Positions 27,501-35,968 of a stretch of DNA of 64,000 bases are shown here, piece after piece. Source of the DNA: Flavobacterium ginsenosidimutans (GTDB taxonomy: Bacteria; Bacteroidota; Bacteroidia; Flavobacteriales; Flavobacteriaceae). Location: positions 1-64,000 of the forward strand of contig NZ_QJRJ01000078.1 of assembly GCF_003254625.1 (NCBI RefSeq), written 5' to 3'. Within the stretch, counting starts at the first letter, position 1. Each line of letters begins with the position of its first letter. The notes under the pieces are model-generated. The model did not search any database. It was not told the DNA's origin and worked only from the letters and a program-made list of their open reading frames with translations. A program made the translations under genes and the position numbers.

Positions 27501-28940
27501 TAAGTTCCCAGGAACCGTAAAGGATGCTTTTCCTCCTACTGCTTGTATTACTGCAGTTTGTCCAGCTACAACATTATCTCCATTAATATTGTAGGTTATA
27601 CGATAATTTCCATCAAGCAATTGAGGCGCTGTAATTTCAATTAACCCATCTTCATTCTGGCAAACGGGTGAAGCTGTCAACACAGCATTATCTAAATTAG
27701 GTAAAGGATAAATCGTTAAAATAGTTGAAAAAGGGCTAAAAATATCTACACAAGATTTTTGGCTACTTGTCGAAACAATACCAGTAACAGTAATAGTATA
27801 TTCACCTACCTGTCTAAAATAAGATGAGCTAATTGAAAAACTAAATACCCCATTGATAAAATTTCTCGTTGCTGTTAAAGGTTGAGATACTCCTGGCCCC
27901 ACAACATTGTAAGCAACTTCATATTCTCCATTAGGTATATTTTCAAGACCTTGAGTAATTATCCCTGAATATGAAGCTGTCGTAATTTCCGATTCGCAAA
28001 TATCTTTATTGACAACAATTGTTGCTCCTGTAAAATCAAGTCTTTTTTCAAGAGTAATTACAATAGAAGCTGTTTCGTCTTTACATATATTATTATCAGG
28101 GACTGCTAATACAGTATATGTATAGGTATATTCACCAGGACCATTAGTATCGAATAGTTCTTGAAGATTAATATTGTGATCTGTATTAGAAGTTAGTCCA
28201 GTGCCTGCCCAAGTACCACCACTATCATAGTCAGTAAGCCGATCAAACAGGTCTAAATTGGTATAAGACCCCAAATCGGTAGTTCCACAAAGTATTAAGT
28301 CATCTGGCGTTCCTGCTTTTGGAGCCCTTAGAACGGTTACTACTATATTAGTAGATTTTTCAGTTGGTGAACAAGCTAATACCGGAGGTACAGTATAAGT
28401 ATAATAAAGAGTTGTCTTTTGATCTATATCTGCAATATTTATAACCGACTCCACAATTTGTCCTGTAATAGTATTTGTGAATACTCCGTTACCATGCGGC
28501 CCCATTGCATTACTGTCAAATGCTGTAAAAAGATTGAAAGTACTTGCTTTATTACAAACCGTTGCCTGTGAACCAACACCAGCATAAGCCCCTATTGTAA
28601 TTGTCACTACTGCTTTATCATCAACACATCCTGAAGTAGTGGGAGCAGTATAAGTATAATGATAAGTACCTCCTTCGACAATAAGCTGCGGATTCAAAAT
28701 ACCTGTAACTGGATCTAAACCTTTCAAATTATTATCATCGGTCCATGTCCCGCCCGGTACTGGTGTCCCGCCTAATAAGGTAAATAAGTTTATAGATTGA
28801 TACGCAGGATTAGAAATATCACAAATTAATTCGTTTATATTATCATCACCAGCGCACTGGGCACTAAGCTTTGAAGGTAGAAGAGCAAAAAAAATAAAAA
28901 ACGATACAAAATGTAGGAAATTAATGTAGTTTTTGGCCAT
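24588..28940 (-). CDS. Giant T9SS type-B cargo: repeat adhesin-like protein with gliding-motility-type C-terminal domain
   Basis: The product is 1450 residues. The signal peptide ends in LSAQCAG. The N-terminal ~400 residues are Ig/PKD-like modules with repeated GxxxxDDKAVVTI-style strands and conserved Cys. Residues ~410-1265 are three tandem units of exactly 285 residues, each starting PLPNL-(D/V)-NAVLTA and ending with YYVTETSAAGCTS-like text. A last Ig-like module follows. The C-terminus from about residue 1355 is the T9SS type-B sorting domain (PDGFSPNGDGVNDWFVI...LEIYNRYGN...APNGVYFYVL). It is therefore predicted to be secreted by T9SS and held at the surface with the adjacent PorP/SprF partner. 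The adhesin role is inferred from repeats and size. It is first in the operon with porP and ompA-type genes. Confidence 0.92.
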   Translation of the reverse strand: MAKNYINFLHFVSFFIFFALLPSKLSAQCAGDDNINELICDISNPAYQSINLFTLLGGTPVPGGTWTDDNNLKGLDPVTGILNPQLIVEGGTYHYTYTAPTTSGCVDDKAVVTITIGAYAGVGSQATVCNKASTFNLFTAFDSNAMGPHGNGVFTNTITGQIVESVINIADIDQKTTLYYTYTVPPVLACSPTEKSTNIVVTVLRAPKAGTPDDLILCGTTDLGSYTNLDLFDRLTDYDSGGTWAGTGLTSNTDHNINLQELFDTNGPGEYTYTYTVLAVPDNNICKDETASIVITLEKRLDFTGATIVVNKDICESEITTASYSGIITQGLENIPNGEYEVAYNVVGPGVSQPLTATRNFINGVFSFSISSSYFRQVGEYTITVTGIVSTSSQKSCVDIFSPFSTILTIYPLPNLDNAVLTASPVCQNEDGLIEITAPQLLDGNYRITYNINGDNVVAGQTAVIQAVGGKASFTVPGNLNVKSGLSVISILNIVNITNASTQCSAAVNIAGNLIINPLPNAAPVRVTVNDFCLNDSVSASVFGLENLTNASISYMLSGSNSSAVQTVARSVTNGRLNFIIPAGLLVNTGTTKITLLNLTNTITNCDVDLVNVADDFIINPIPPAPTVLNQDFCQNDGATIADLLPKGVQYKWYNSPSLTTRLAYEYVLKTEDYYVTETSAAGCTSEPTKISVTIHPLPNLVNAVLTATSVCQSKDASIEITAPQLLDGNYSITYNINGDNLATGQTALMQATGGKATFTIPGSLNVKSGLSVISILNIVNITNPSPQCGKAVNVAGNLIINPLPNATTVKVAVNDFCLNAPVPALISGLGSLTNVSITYSLSESNSSAVQTIAGAVTDGRLDFTIPAGLLLNSGATKITLLNLTNTATNCDVDLINVTDDFIINPIPDAPIAQDMEFCKSDNATAADLVPSGAEYKWYNSATLTTPLAANYVLKTEDYYVTETSAAGCTSAPTKISVIIQPLPNLDNAVLTATPICIGKEALIEVTAPQLLDGDYRIVYNINGDNVATGQITVMQATGGKASFTISSNLSANAGLSVITIVNIVNITNPFPQCSNTAFLAGNLVINPLPNASTVSVAVNDFCLNDPVSASISGLGNLTNASISYTLSESNSSGVQTISQAVVNGKLDFTIPAGLLLNAGTTKITLLNLINTTTNCDVNLSNVTDDFIINPIPSAPAAQNQKFCKVDEAEVANLVPNGNQYKWYNSPTSTTPLASTLALESGNYYVRETSAEGCTSEATTVLVTIDDSPVPVLNSEGQNFCGLNNPTISDLSNNTNVPSSVVWYDSPNNGNLLSSTTSLIEQGKYYGFNFSSTDCLSSQYIEVTVTLTDCDNVPNDFFIPDGFSPNGDGVNDWFVIKDIEFLYPNYTLEIYNRYGNGMYKGDKNKPAWDGKNYERSGIAGGIAPNGVYFYVLHFNKDNKPPKQGRLYLNR
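25130..27710 (-). repeat. Three in-frame 855-bp coding repeats
   Basis: The motif encoding PLPNL-(D/V)-NAVL recurs with its reference point at 27694, 26839 and 25984, that is, exactly 855 bp apart twice. Sequence has diverged between copies but length has not. Units encode about 285 residues each. Confidence 0.85.
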
Positions 28941-29085
28941 AGATTAAATTTTTGCTAAACATAATAAAATATCTAGGCAAAACGCTAATTTTAACAAACA
29001 TTTTTTCACAAAAGGTAAAAAAATTCTTAAATCCCAATAAAAAACTTATTTCAGAATAATTTACAAATTATTATAATTTAAAACT

Positions 29086-30411
29086 TTATAATTCATCTTC
29101 GAGTTTAAATCTAAATTTTAAAACTACACTATTTCTTTCAACTTCTAGATTTATCCAAACATCTTCTTCAGATTTTAAAAGATTATTTATTTGTTGCAAA
29201 CTGTATTTATAAGGCTGAATTCTATTAATACTTACAATAATATCGCCTTTTCGAAGTCCGCATTTTTCTGCTGCAGAATTTTTACGGACATTCACTATTT
29301 CATAAACTGGTTTAAGGGCAAATTTATATTTAAAATTATTATTGTTTTTGTCTTTTTCTTGTAATTCATCAATTGTATTTGCAACTTGTACCGTTTCTAA
29401 ATGTACGGTCTCTTGTACCCATTGAAGTCCGTTATGCTGAATTGTAATTCCGCTTTTATTATAAGTAAAAGGTTCACTAAATTTGCTGTTTTTCTTTAGA
29501 TACATTTTCTTTCCTTTATAATCTAAAACAACAGTAAATCGCTTTAAAACTTCTCCGCCAACAGATCCAATACGGCCTGGAACCATCTTAACATTTCGAA
29601 TCGAAACTGAATCTGGAAAAGAAACAATTGGCTTTTTAAATTCAAATTCATCAATAGAAAATTCGTCAATCTTAGCACGATGTCCTTCAATATCACCACT
29701 AAATCCTTTTCCTAGAAAATCTGGAAAGTTCTTGTCTGGGAGTTTAATTTTATTATTTTCAAAAATCCAAAATGCATCACTATTTCCAATATCTATTAAA
29801 AGCTTTGCTGATATCTCTTGATTATTAACTGTTGCTGTAGATACAAGATAAGGCTTTGACCTTTCTATAGTAATTGGAATTGCTTTAAATTTTTTGTCTA
29901 GTTTTTCTTGAAACGTATTGCTTTGAACGTGAACTATAATTCTCTTTTTCTGATAATTAATTTCAACAAAATTATTTTTAAAGAATTTATGTCCTATAAT
30001 TCCATTTACAGGAATTCCTATGTGTGAGGATAAATTAAAACTTTGATCCAAGATTATAAAAACCATATGATCGTTAGATATTAAACCATGTGTTTCTAAA
30101 ATATTTTTGGTCGATTTTAATCCTTCAATCTCTTCTTCACTACCTAATCCGCGAAGTTTTATTTTTTCAACGTTGTTAAAACTGACTTCCTGTTTTTCTT
30201 CCATGCTGAATAAAATTGTTTCCTCGACACCAGAATCCAATAGAAAATTGAGCTCTACTCCGTTTACTTTTATAGGAATAAAAACAAGATTATTAATCAG
30301 TTTAAAAGGGATTGTAGCCTTTGATGCATTGTTTTCCAATAAAAAATCGCCTTGTCCAAAAAGCAAAAAAGGTAAGAATAACCCAAAAAACAACACTTTA
30401 TATTTTTCCAT
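29086..30411 (-). CDS. Secreted retropepsin-like aspartyl protease with C-terminal PDZ domain
   Basis: The start is the ATG at 30411; a TTG two codons earlier is less likely. The product is 441 residues. The signal peptide MEKYKVLFFGLFLPFLLFGQ is followed by a retropepsin-like half with VELNFLLDSGVEETILF (catalytic DSG) and a second half with AKLLIDIGNSDAFWIF (DIG in the pseudo-symmetric position). A PDZ domain closes the protein (VRKNSAAEKCGLRKGDIIVSINR, about residues 370-440). This aspartyl protease-PDZ layout is common in Bacteroidota. It is probably periplasmic or outer-membrane associated, since T9SS and lipoprotein signals are absent. The substrate is unknown. It stands alone between the adhesin operon and the aminotransferase. 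Confidence 0.85.
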   Translation of the reverse strand: MEKYKVLFFGLFLPFLLFGQGDFLLENNASKATIPFKLINNLVFIPIKVNGVELNFLLDSGVEETILFSMEEKQEVSFNNVEKIKLRGLGSEEEIEGLKSTKNILETHGLISNDHMVFIILDQSFNLSSHIGIPVNGIIGHKFFKNNFVEINYQKKRIIVHVQSNTFQEKLDKKFKAIPITIERSKPYLVSTATVNNQEISAKLLIDIGNSDAFWIFENNKIKLPDKNFPDFLGKGFSGDIEGHRAKIDEFSIDEFEFKKPIVSFPDSVSIRNVKMVPGRIGSVGGEVLKRFTVVLDYKGKKMYLKKNSKFSEPFTYNKSGITIQHNGLQWVQETVHLETVQVANTIDELQEKDKNNNNFKYKFALKPVYEIVNVRKNSAAEKCGLRKGDIIVSINRIQPYKYSLQQINNLLKSEEDVWINLEVERNSVVLKFRFKLEDEL

Positions 30412-30534
30412 TGACAATTTTTTATTATAAAATTAGTAAATATATTTATTATTGTTACATTTTTATAAGTACCCGTATTGTTTACGTTAAATTGAAAAAA
30501 AAAATGCAAATTTGCACTTCAATAATTTATACTC

Positions 30535-31731
30535 ATGCCGACAATTTCACTCAAGGGAAGAAACATGCCCGAATCTCCGATACGCAAGCTGGCTCCTTTT
30601 GCTGATTTAGCAAAGAAAAAAGGACACAAGGTGTATCACTTAAACATTGGTCAACCGGATATCAAGACACCGGAAGTGGCCATCGAGGCGGTAAAAAATA
30701 TTGATTTAACTCTTATAGAATACAGTCCGTCTGCCGGATATGAAAGCTATAGAAAAAAATTAGCTCATTTTTACCAGCGCCAAAATGTAAACGTTAACAC
30801 AGAAGACATCATTGTAACTACTGGTGGCTCTGAAGCCTTACTTTTTGCACTGGCCACAATTACAGATCCTGGAGATGAAATCATTATTCCAGAACCTTTT
30901 TATGCTAATTATCATGCGTTTGCTTCTTCTACAAGTGCAACTGTAGTGCCTCTTGTTTCTACTATCGAAACAGGTTTTGCTTTGCCAAGTATTGACGAAG
31001 TTGAAAAACTTATAACATCAAAAACAAAAGCCATTCTGATTTGTAATCCTGGAAATCCGACTGGATATTTATATTCTGAAGCAGAAATTAAACAACTTGC
31101 TAGTTTAATTAAAAAACACGATTTATACTTAATCGCTGATGAAGTTTACCGTGAGTTTTTATATGATGGCGACGATGTGCACTTTTCTGTAATGAATTTA
31201 GAAGATGTACAGCAAAATGTAATCATGGTTGATTCTGTCTCTAAACGTTACAGTATGTGTGGAGCAAGAATTGGCTGTTTGGTAACTAAAAACAAAGATG
31301 TCTTGGCAACTGTAATGAAGTTTGCTCAAGCACGTTTGAGTCCACCAACTATTGAACAAATTGCTTGTGAAGCTGCAATTGATACACCTCAAAGTTACTT
31401 TGATGAAGTAATTGGCGAATACAAAGAACGTCGTGACACTTTAATCTCTGAATTAAATAAAATTGATGGCGTTGTGGTAACTAAACCAAAAGGTGCTTTT
31501 TATTGTATTGCAGAACTTCCGATAGAAGATTCAGATGATTTTGCACAGTGGCTTTTAGAAAGTTACGATTTAAATGGCGAAACAGTAATGATTGCCCCTG
31601 CAAAAGGTTTCTATTCAACTCCAGGTATGGGACTAAATCAAGTTCGTATTGCTTATGTTTTGAATAAAAAAGATTTGATTACTGCTGTAAACATTTTAAA
31701 AGAAGCTTTATTAGTTTATAACAACAGATAA
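30535..31731 (+). CDS. Class I/II aminotransferase (aspartate aminotransferase-like)
   Basis: This 398-residue protein belongs to PLP fold type I. It has HLNIGQPDIKTP and YSPSAGYESYRKKLA at the N-terminus, TGGSEALLFAL (phosphate-binding turn), CNPGNPTGYLYS, ADEVYREFLYDG, and the PLP lysine Lys237 in SVSKRYSMCGARIG. The C-terminal GMGLNQVRIAYVL carries the substrate-carboxylate arginine. It transfers amino groups between an amino acid, probably aspartate or a broad set, and 2-oxoglutarate in the cytosol. Family members include aspC-like and other specificities, so I give no symbol. It is followed by a clear terminator. Confidence 0.88.
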   Translation: MPTISLKGRNMPESPIRKLAPFADLAKKKGHKVYHLNIGQPDIKTPEVAIEAVKNIDLTLIEYSPSAGYESYRKKLAHFYQRQNVNVNTEDIIVTTGGSEALLFALATITDPGDEIIIPEPFYANYHAFASSTSATVVPLVSTIETGFALPSIDEVEKLITSKTKAILICNPGNPTGYLYSEAEIKQLASLIKKHDLYLIADEVYREFLYDGDDVHFSVMNLEDVQQNVIMVDSVSKRYSMCGARIGCLVTKNKDVLATVMKFAQARLSPPTIEQIACEAAIDTPQSYFDEVIGEYKERRDTLISELNKIDGVVVTKPKGAFYCIAELPIEDSDDFAQWLLESYDLNGETVMIAPAKGFYSTPGMGLNQVRIAYVLNKKDLITAVNILKEALLVYNNR

Positions 31732-31753
31732 TCAATTCATTATAATAGATTTT

Positions 31754-31788
31754 AAAAGACAATAACGTTTTTCGTTGTTGTCTTTTTT
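31754..31788 (+). terminator. Rho-independent terminator
   Basis: AAGACAATAACG pairs with CGTTGTTGTCTT (one G-T pair) around a T5 loop and is followed by a T6 run, after the aminotransferase. Confidence 0.85.
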
Positions 31789-31922
31789 CTTTATAAATAA
31801 CAGAAAATTAAATTATATCCAAAAAGGAGCAATTAAATCCTAAAAACGATAGAAAAGGTTTCCCATTTATTAATTATCTTTACCCCCTTAAAAAGGAATA
31901 CACATACTAATAGTAGTTTTTA

Positions 31923-32594
31923 ATGATAAACAACGAAGAATTTTTAGACGAAATAGGAGATAATCACTTTAGCAGTAATGCAAAAAATCCTCTAAGAGAA
32001 GATGCTTTTGATATAACTGACGAAGAAAAAATAGAAAAAATTAAAAAAGATGTTGAAAGCATTCTGCAAACTCTTGGAATGGATTTGACAGATGACAGCA
32101 TCAAAGGAACTCCAAACCGAGTTGCAAAAATGTTTGTAAAAGAAATTTTTGGTGGTCTTAACCCAGCGAAACAGCCAAAAGCTTCTACTTTTGACAATAA
32201 CTACAAATATGGCGAAATGCTTGTAGAGAAAAATATCACGGTATATTCTACTTGCGAACACCATTTACTGCCAATCATTGGGCGTGCTCACGTTGCTTAT
32301 ATCTCAAGCGGACGCGTTATTGGTTTATCAAAAATGAACCGTATCGTTGAGTATTATGCAAAAAGACCTCAAGTACAAGAGCGTCTTACAATGCAGATTG
32401 TTCAAGAATTACAAAAAGCTTTAGGAACAGAAGATGTTGCTTGCGTTATCGATGCAAAACACCTTTGTGTAAACTCTCGCGGTATTAAAGATATCGAAAG
32501 CAGCACAGTAACTTCTGAGTTCGGCGGAAAATTCAAAGATCCTCAAACGAAAAGAGAATTCTTAGACTATATTAAACTAGACACTCAATTTTAG
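31923..32594 (+). CDS. folE: GTP cyclohydrolase I
   Basis: This 223-residue enzyme converts GTP to dihydroneopterin triphosphate, the first step of folate (and pterin) synthesis. The zinc and catalytic residues are visible: Cys111 and His113/His114 in STCEHHLLP, and Cys182 in AKHLCVNSRG. RVIGLSKMNRIVEYYAKRPQVQERLT is the classical signature. The N-terminal ~45 acidic residues are longer than in compact homologues, which is normal. Its TAG stop shares its last base with the first octamer of a period-8 array, which occupies the gap to the next gene. Confidence 0.96.
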   Translation: MINNEEFLDEIGDNHFSSNAKNPLREDAFDITDEEKIEKIKKDVESILQTLGMDLTDDSIKGTPNRVAKMFVKEIFGGLNPAKQPKASTFDNNYKYGEMLVEKNITVYSTCEHHLLPIIGRAHVAYISSGRVIGLSKMNRIVEYYAKRPQVQERLTMQIVQELQKALGTEDVACVIDAKHLCVNSRGIKDIESSTVTSEFGGKFKDPQTKREFLDYIKLDTQF

Positions 32595-32633
32595 TTTAAT
32601 CGGTAAATCGTTAATTTGTTTAATCGGTTAATC
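32594..32633. repeat. 8-bp tandem array directly after folE
   Basis: Octamers start at 32594, 32602, 32610, 32618 and 32626 (unit GTTTAATC and variants), exactly in phase. The first G is the last base of the folE stop codon. Confidence 0.8.
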
Positions 32634-32649
32634 ATTGAACTTAATTTTC

Positions 32650-32689
32650 GGTTAAACGATTAAACGGACTAACAGTTAAACAAAAAAGA
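32650..32689. repeat. 8-bp tandem array ending exactly at an ATG
   Basis: Octamers start at 32650, 32658, 32666 and 32674 (unit GATTAAAC and variants), then an A-rich octamer ends at 32689, immediately before the four-helix-bundle ATG at 32690. It is inverted relative to 32594-32633. Confidence 0.8.
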
Positions 32690-33055
32690 ATGTACGTTTT
32701 TTCCTTTGAGAAACTTGAAGTGTGGCAAAATGCAAGAATGTTTATTTTGGATATTTATAAATTGACTAGTAAATTTCCATCAAATGAATTATTTGGGATA
32801 ACATCTCAAATAAAAAGAAGTTCATCTTCGATTGTGACAAATATTGCAGAGGGAACTTCGAGAAATACAAATAAAGACAAAGCTCATTTTTTAACTATTT
32901 CTTATTCATCTGCAATGGAAACTTTAAATCATTTAATTATTTCAAAAGATTTAAATTATGTTTCAGAAACAGAATACGTGGAATCAAGAGAAAAAATTGA
33001 AAAAATCTGCAATCAAATAAATAATCTAAAAAAATATTATCTTTCACAACAATAA
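32690..33055 (+). CDS. S23/IVP-type four-helix-bundle protein
   Basis: This 121-residue protein matches the four-helix-bundle family first known from ORFs in 23S rRNA intervening sequences: FEKLEVWQNARMFILDIYKLTSKFPSNELFGITSQIKRSSSSIVTNIAEG, then DKAHFLTISYSSAMETLNHLIIS. Family members form pentamers, and related proteins assist diversity-generating retroelements. Here it is far from any rRNA operon and there is no reverse transcriptase nearby. It sits between folE and cysS. Arrays of the same octamer unit flank it on both sides in the same orientation (32650-32689 and 33069-33100), as if it had been inserted together with such repeats. Its cellular role is unknown. Confidence 0.88.
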   Translation: MYVFSFEKLEVWQNARMFILDIYKLTSKFPSNELFGITSQIKRSSSSIVTNIAEGTSRNTNKDKAHFLTISYSSAMETLNHLIISKDLNYVSETEYVESREKIEKICNQINNLKKYYLSQQ

Positions 33056-33068
33056 ATCCGTCAAGAAC

Positions 33069-33100
33069 GATTAAACAAATTAACGGTTAAACATAAATTT
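33069..33100. repeat. 8-bp tandem array ending exactly at the cysS ATG
   Basis: Octamers GATTAAAC, AAATTAAC, GGTTAAAC and ATAAATTT start at 33069, 33077, 33085 and 33093; the next base is the ATG of cysS at 33101. Confidence 0.8.
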
Positions 33101-34582
33101 ATGCCTTTATATACAACGCAGCCCTTAAAAATATACAATTCGCTTTCTGGCGAAAAAGAAGATTTCAAACCCATCCATGATGGAAATGTTGGAATGTATG
33201 TTTGTGGACCTACCGTATATAGTAATGTTCACTTAGGAAACGTGAGAACTTTTATGTCTTTTGACGTAATCTTTAGGTATTTTCTGCATTTAGATTATAA
33301 AGTTCGTTATGTTAGAAATATTACCGATGTTGGGCATATTGTAGATGATGTAGATGAAGGTGAAGATAAAATTGCTAAAAAAGCACGTTTGGAGCAATTA
33401 GAACCTATGGAAGTGGTACAGCGTTATACTGTAGATTTTCATAATATCCTAAAAGCGTTCAACTTTTTACCTCCAAGTATTGAGCCTACAGCAACAGGAC
33501 ACATTATTGAGCAAATCGAAATCATTAAAAAAATTATTGATAAAGGAATTGGTTATGTTGCCAATGGATCAGTATATTTTGATGTTGTAAAATACAACGA
33601 AACCAACAATTATGGCATTCTAAGCGGTAGAAATATCGATGATATGCTTGCAAATACTCGTGATCTTGACGGACAATCTGACAAAAGAAATCCGCAAGAT
33701 TTTGCGCTTTGGAAAAAAGCTGAACCAGAACATATCATGAGATGGCCGTCACCTTGGAGCGATGGCTTCCCAGGATGGCATCTTGAATGTACGGCAATGA
33801 GCACCAAATATCTTGGTAATCATTTTGACATTCACGGAGGTGGAATGGATTTAAAATTCCCTCATCACGAATGTGAAATAGCGCAAAACGAAGCTTGTAC
33901 AGGTCAGGCGCCAGTAAATTATTGGATGCACGCTAATATGCTTACTTTAAACGGTAAGAAAATGGCAAAATCGACTGGAAATAATATTCTTCCAGGCGAA
34001 ATTCTTAGCGGAGACAACACTATATTAAGCAAACCATTTTCTGCTTCTGTAACTCGTTTTTTTATGCTTCAAGCACATTATAGAAGTATTTTAGATTTTT
34101 CTGATGATGCCATTGTCGCTGCCGAAAAAGGGTACAAACGATTAATGGAAGCTGTTGATGCTTTACCAAATATTGCTGCAGGAAATACTAGTTCTATTGA
34201 CTTTGCGGCTTGGAAACAGCTTTGCTACGATGCAATGAATGATGATTTCAATACGCCAATTTTAATTGCGCAATTATTTGAAGCTGTTCGTTACATCAAT
34301 TTATTAAAAGATGGCAAAGAGACGATTTCTGCTAATGATTTAGAAGATTTCAAAACAACAGTAAATGCTTTCGTATTTGATGTTTTAGGAATTATCGACG
34401 AGAAAAATGCTGATGGAGACAATGATAAGTTAGAAGGAGTAGTAAATATGCTTATAGCAATGAGAAATCAAGCTAGAGCAGACAAAAACTTTGCTCTTTC
34501 TGATCAGATTCGCGATCAATTAATTGCTTTAGGAATTCAGCTTAAAGACGGAAAAGAAGGAACCTCGTTTAGTATTCAATAA
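33101..34582 (+). CDS. cysS: Cysteinyl-tRNA synthetase
   Basis: This 493-residue class I synthetase charges tRNA-Cys. It has [15 protein letters not shown] (zinc-ligand Cys plus the HIGH-type HLGN), the zinc-site motifs [10 protein letters not shown] and [11 protein letters not shown], and the KMSKS-type motif [10 protein letters not shown] (Ala for Ser at the third position). The DALR anticodon-binding region is at the C-terminus ([26 protein letters not shown]). Length is normal. It is first in a short run cysS-yidD-lgt on the same strand. Confidence 0.97.
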   Translation: MPLYTTQPLKIYNSLSGEKEDFKPIHDGNVGMYVCGPTVYSNVHLGNVRTFMSFDVIFRYFLHLDYKVRYVRNITDVGHIVDDVDEGEDKIAKKARLEQLEPMEVVQRYTVDFHNILKAFNFLPPSIEPTATGHIIEQIEIIKKIIDKGIGYVANGSVYFDVVKYNETNNYGILSGRNIDDMLANTRDLDGQSDKRNPQDFALWKKAEPEHIMRWPSPWSDGFPGWHLECTAMSTKYLGNHFDIHGGGMDLKFPHHECEIAQNEACTGQAPVNYWMHANMLTLNGKKMAKSTGNNILPGEILSGDNTILSKPFSASVTRFFMLQAHYRSILDFSDDAIVAAEKGYKRLMEAVDALPNIAAGNTSSIDFAAWKQLCYDAMNDDFNTPILIAQLFEAVRYINLLKDGKETISANDLEDFKTTVNAFVFDVLGIIDEKNADGDNDKLEGVVNMLIAMRNQARADKNFALSDQIRDQLIALGIQLKDGKEGTSFSIQ

Positions 34583-34669
34583 GATAAATTTAAATTTTGG
34601 CTGTAACAGAATTCTTTTTCAGACAACAAATGAAGAGTTAAGAATCAAAAAACAATTAATTATTGAAAG

Positions 34670-34918
34670 ATGTTATCCAAAATTCTAATATATCCTTTTG
34701 TATTGCTGGTTCGTTTTTATCAGACTGCTATTTCGCCTTTTACACCAGCCGCCTGCAGATTTGAGCCGACTTGTTCAACTTATATGATTCAGGCACTACA
34801 AATTCACGGATTATTTTATGGCGGATTTCTAGGAATAAAACGCATTTTAAGCTGTCATCCTTGGGGAAGAAGCGGTTACGATCCTGTCCCAGAAAAGAAA
34901 TGCAATCACAAACATTAA
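34670..34918 (+). CDS. yidD: Membrane protein insertion efficiency factor YidD
   Basis: The 82-residue product carries the YidD/haemolytic-domain pattern: [32 protein letters not shown], then [20 protein letters not shown]. The three conserved cysteines are present. An amphipathic N-terminus attaches it to the inner face of the cytoplasmic membrane, where the family aids YidC-dependent insertion. It lies 87 bp after cysS and 63 bp before lgt. Position next to lgt rather than rnpA/yidC is not unusual for Bacteroidota. Confidence 0.95.
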   Translation: MLSKILIYPFVLLVRFYQTAISPFTPAACRFEPTCSTYMIQALQIHGLFYGGFLGIKRILSCHPWGRSGYDPVPEKKCNHKH

Positions 34919-34981
34919 CTTTTTAGAAAACGGTACTTTACATTAAATATTTATTTTTACAGATATATAACAAATTAATAC

Positions 34982-35914
34982 ATGACACACGCCTTAAATT
35001 TAGTTTGGAATCCTTCAGAGGGAATCAACTTAGGATTTTTTATGATTCGCTATTACAGCTTAATGTTTGTAATTGCTTTTGGTTTAGGATGGTTCTTAAT
35101 GAAAAAGATTTTCCAAAGAGAAAATGAATCTATTGAAAAATTAGATTCTTTATTTGTTTGGACAGTTTTAGCAACTTTAATAGGTGCGCGTTTAGGTCAT
35201 GTTTTCTTCTACGATTGGGAATATTTTAGAAATCATTTACTTGAAATTTTCCTTCCTTTTAAATTTGAACCTGAATTTCAGTTTACAGGTTTCCAAGGAT
35301 TAGCAAGTCATGGAGCAGCTATTGCAATCATTGTTGCAATGTACTATTACAGCAAAAAAATCTTAAAACGACCATTATTGTGGATTTTAGATCGTGTTGT
35401 AATTCCTGTTGCTAGTGGTGCTATTTTTGTTCGTTTAGGGAATTTCTTTAATTCTGAAATTATAGGTCACGAAACTTCATCTGCTTTCGGAATCCGTTTT
35501 CTTCATGATACATTCAGCAAAGCCGAAGCAGTACAAAAAACCGGAATTGCAGACCCAAAAGAAGCTTACAATGCAATCGCAACAGATCCAAAATTTGCAA
35601 CATTATTGGCAGAAGTTCCTTCAAGACATCCTACTCAATTGTACGAAGCATTCTGTTACGTTTTTGTATTTGCTATATTATTCTTTTTATACTGGAGAAC
35701 AAATGCTAGACTTAAATCTGGTCTTTTATTCGGATTGTTTTTAGTTCTTTTATTTGTTGTTCGTTTTATTGTTGAATTTGTAAAAGAAAGCCAAGGTGGT
35801 TTTGAAAGCGAATTAGGAATGTTTTCTACAGGGCAATGGTTAAGCATTCCATTTATCATTATTGGACTTTTCTTTATCATTAGAGCACAAAGAAACCCTT
35901 TAGCAGAATCATAG
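34982..35914 (+). CDS. lgt: Prolipoprotein diacylglyceryl transferase
   Basis: This 310-residue inner-membrane enzyme adds diacylglycerol from phosphatidylglycerol to lipobox cysteines, the first step for all the lipoproteins in this window. It has about seven membrane segments, IRYYSLMFVIAFGLGWFL at the start, GARLGHVFFYDWEYF, HGAAIAI, and the Lgt signature RLGNFFNSEIIG at about residue 152. The segment HPTQLYEAFCYVFVF carries further conserved residues. A loop insert near residues 170-210 (HDTFSKAEAVQKTG...) is longer than in E. coli Lgt and typical of Bacteroidota. The gene ends at a bidirectional terminator. Confidence 0.95.
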   Translation: MTHALNLVWNPSEGINLGFFMIRYYSLMFVIAFGLGWFLMKKIFQRENESIEKLDSLFVWTVLATLIGARLGHVFFYDWEYFRNHLLEIFLPFKFEPEFQFTGFQGLASHGAAIAIIVAMYYYSKKILKRPLLWILDRVVIPVASGAIFVRLGNFFNSEIIGHETSSAFGIRFLHDTFSKAEAVQKTGIADPKEAYNAIATDPKFATLLAEVPSRHPTQLYEAFCYVFVFAILFFLYWRTNARLKSGLLFGLFLVLLFVVRFIVEFVKESQGGFESELGMFSTGQWLSIPFIIIGLFFIIRAQRNPLAES

Positions 35915-35931
35915 GTTTTTTCATAAAATAA

Positions 35932-35965
35932 AAAACGCCCAATATTTAAAGATATTGGGCGTTTT
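35932..35965. terminator. Bidirectional terminator between lgt and the PagL-like gene
   Basis: AAAACGCCCAATAT (35932-35945) pairs perfectly with ATATTGGGCGTTTT (35952-35965) around TTAAAG; A and T tracts suit both strands. Confidence 0.9.
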
Positions 35966-35968
35966 CTT

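Noticed and set aside
25573..27594. Three similar rightward frames of ~100-150 codons that look like a gene family
   Set aside because: They are antisense shadows of the three 855-bp coding repeats; their similarity comes from the repeat, not from independent genes.
32594..33100. Period-8 arrays as a CRISPR or VNTR locus
   Set aside because: Units are only 8 bp, degenerate and without spacers; they recur with other unit sequences elsewhere, unlike a CRISPR.
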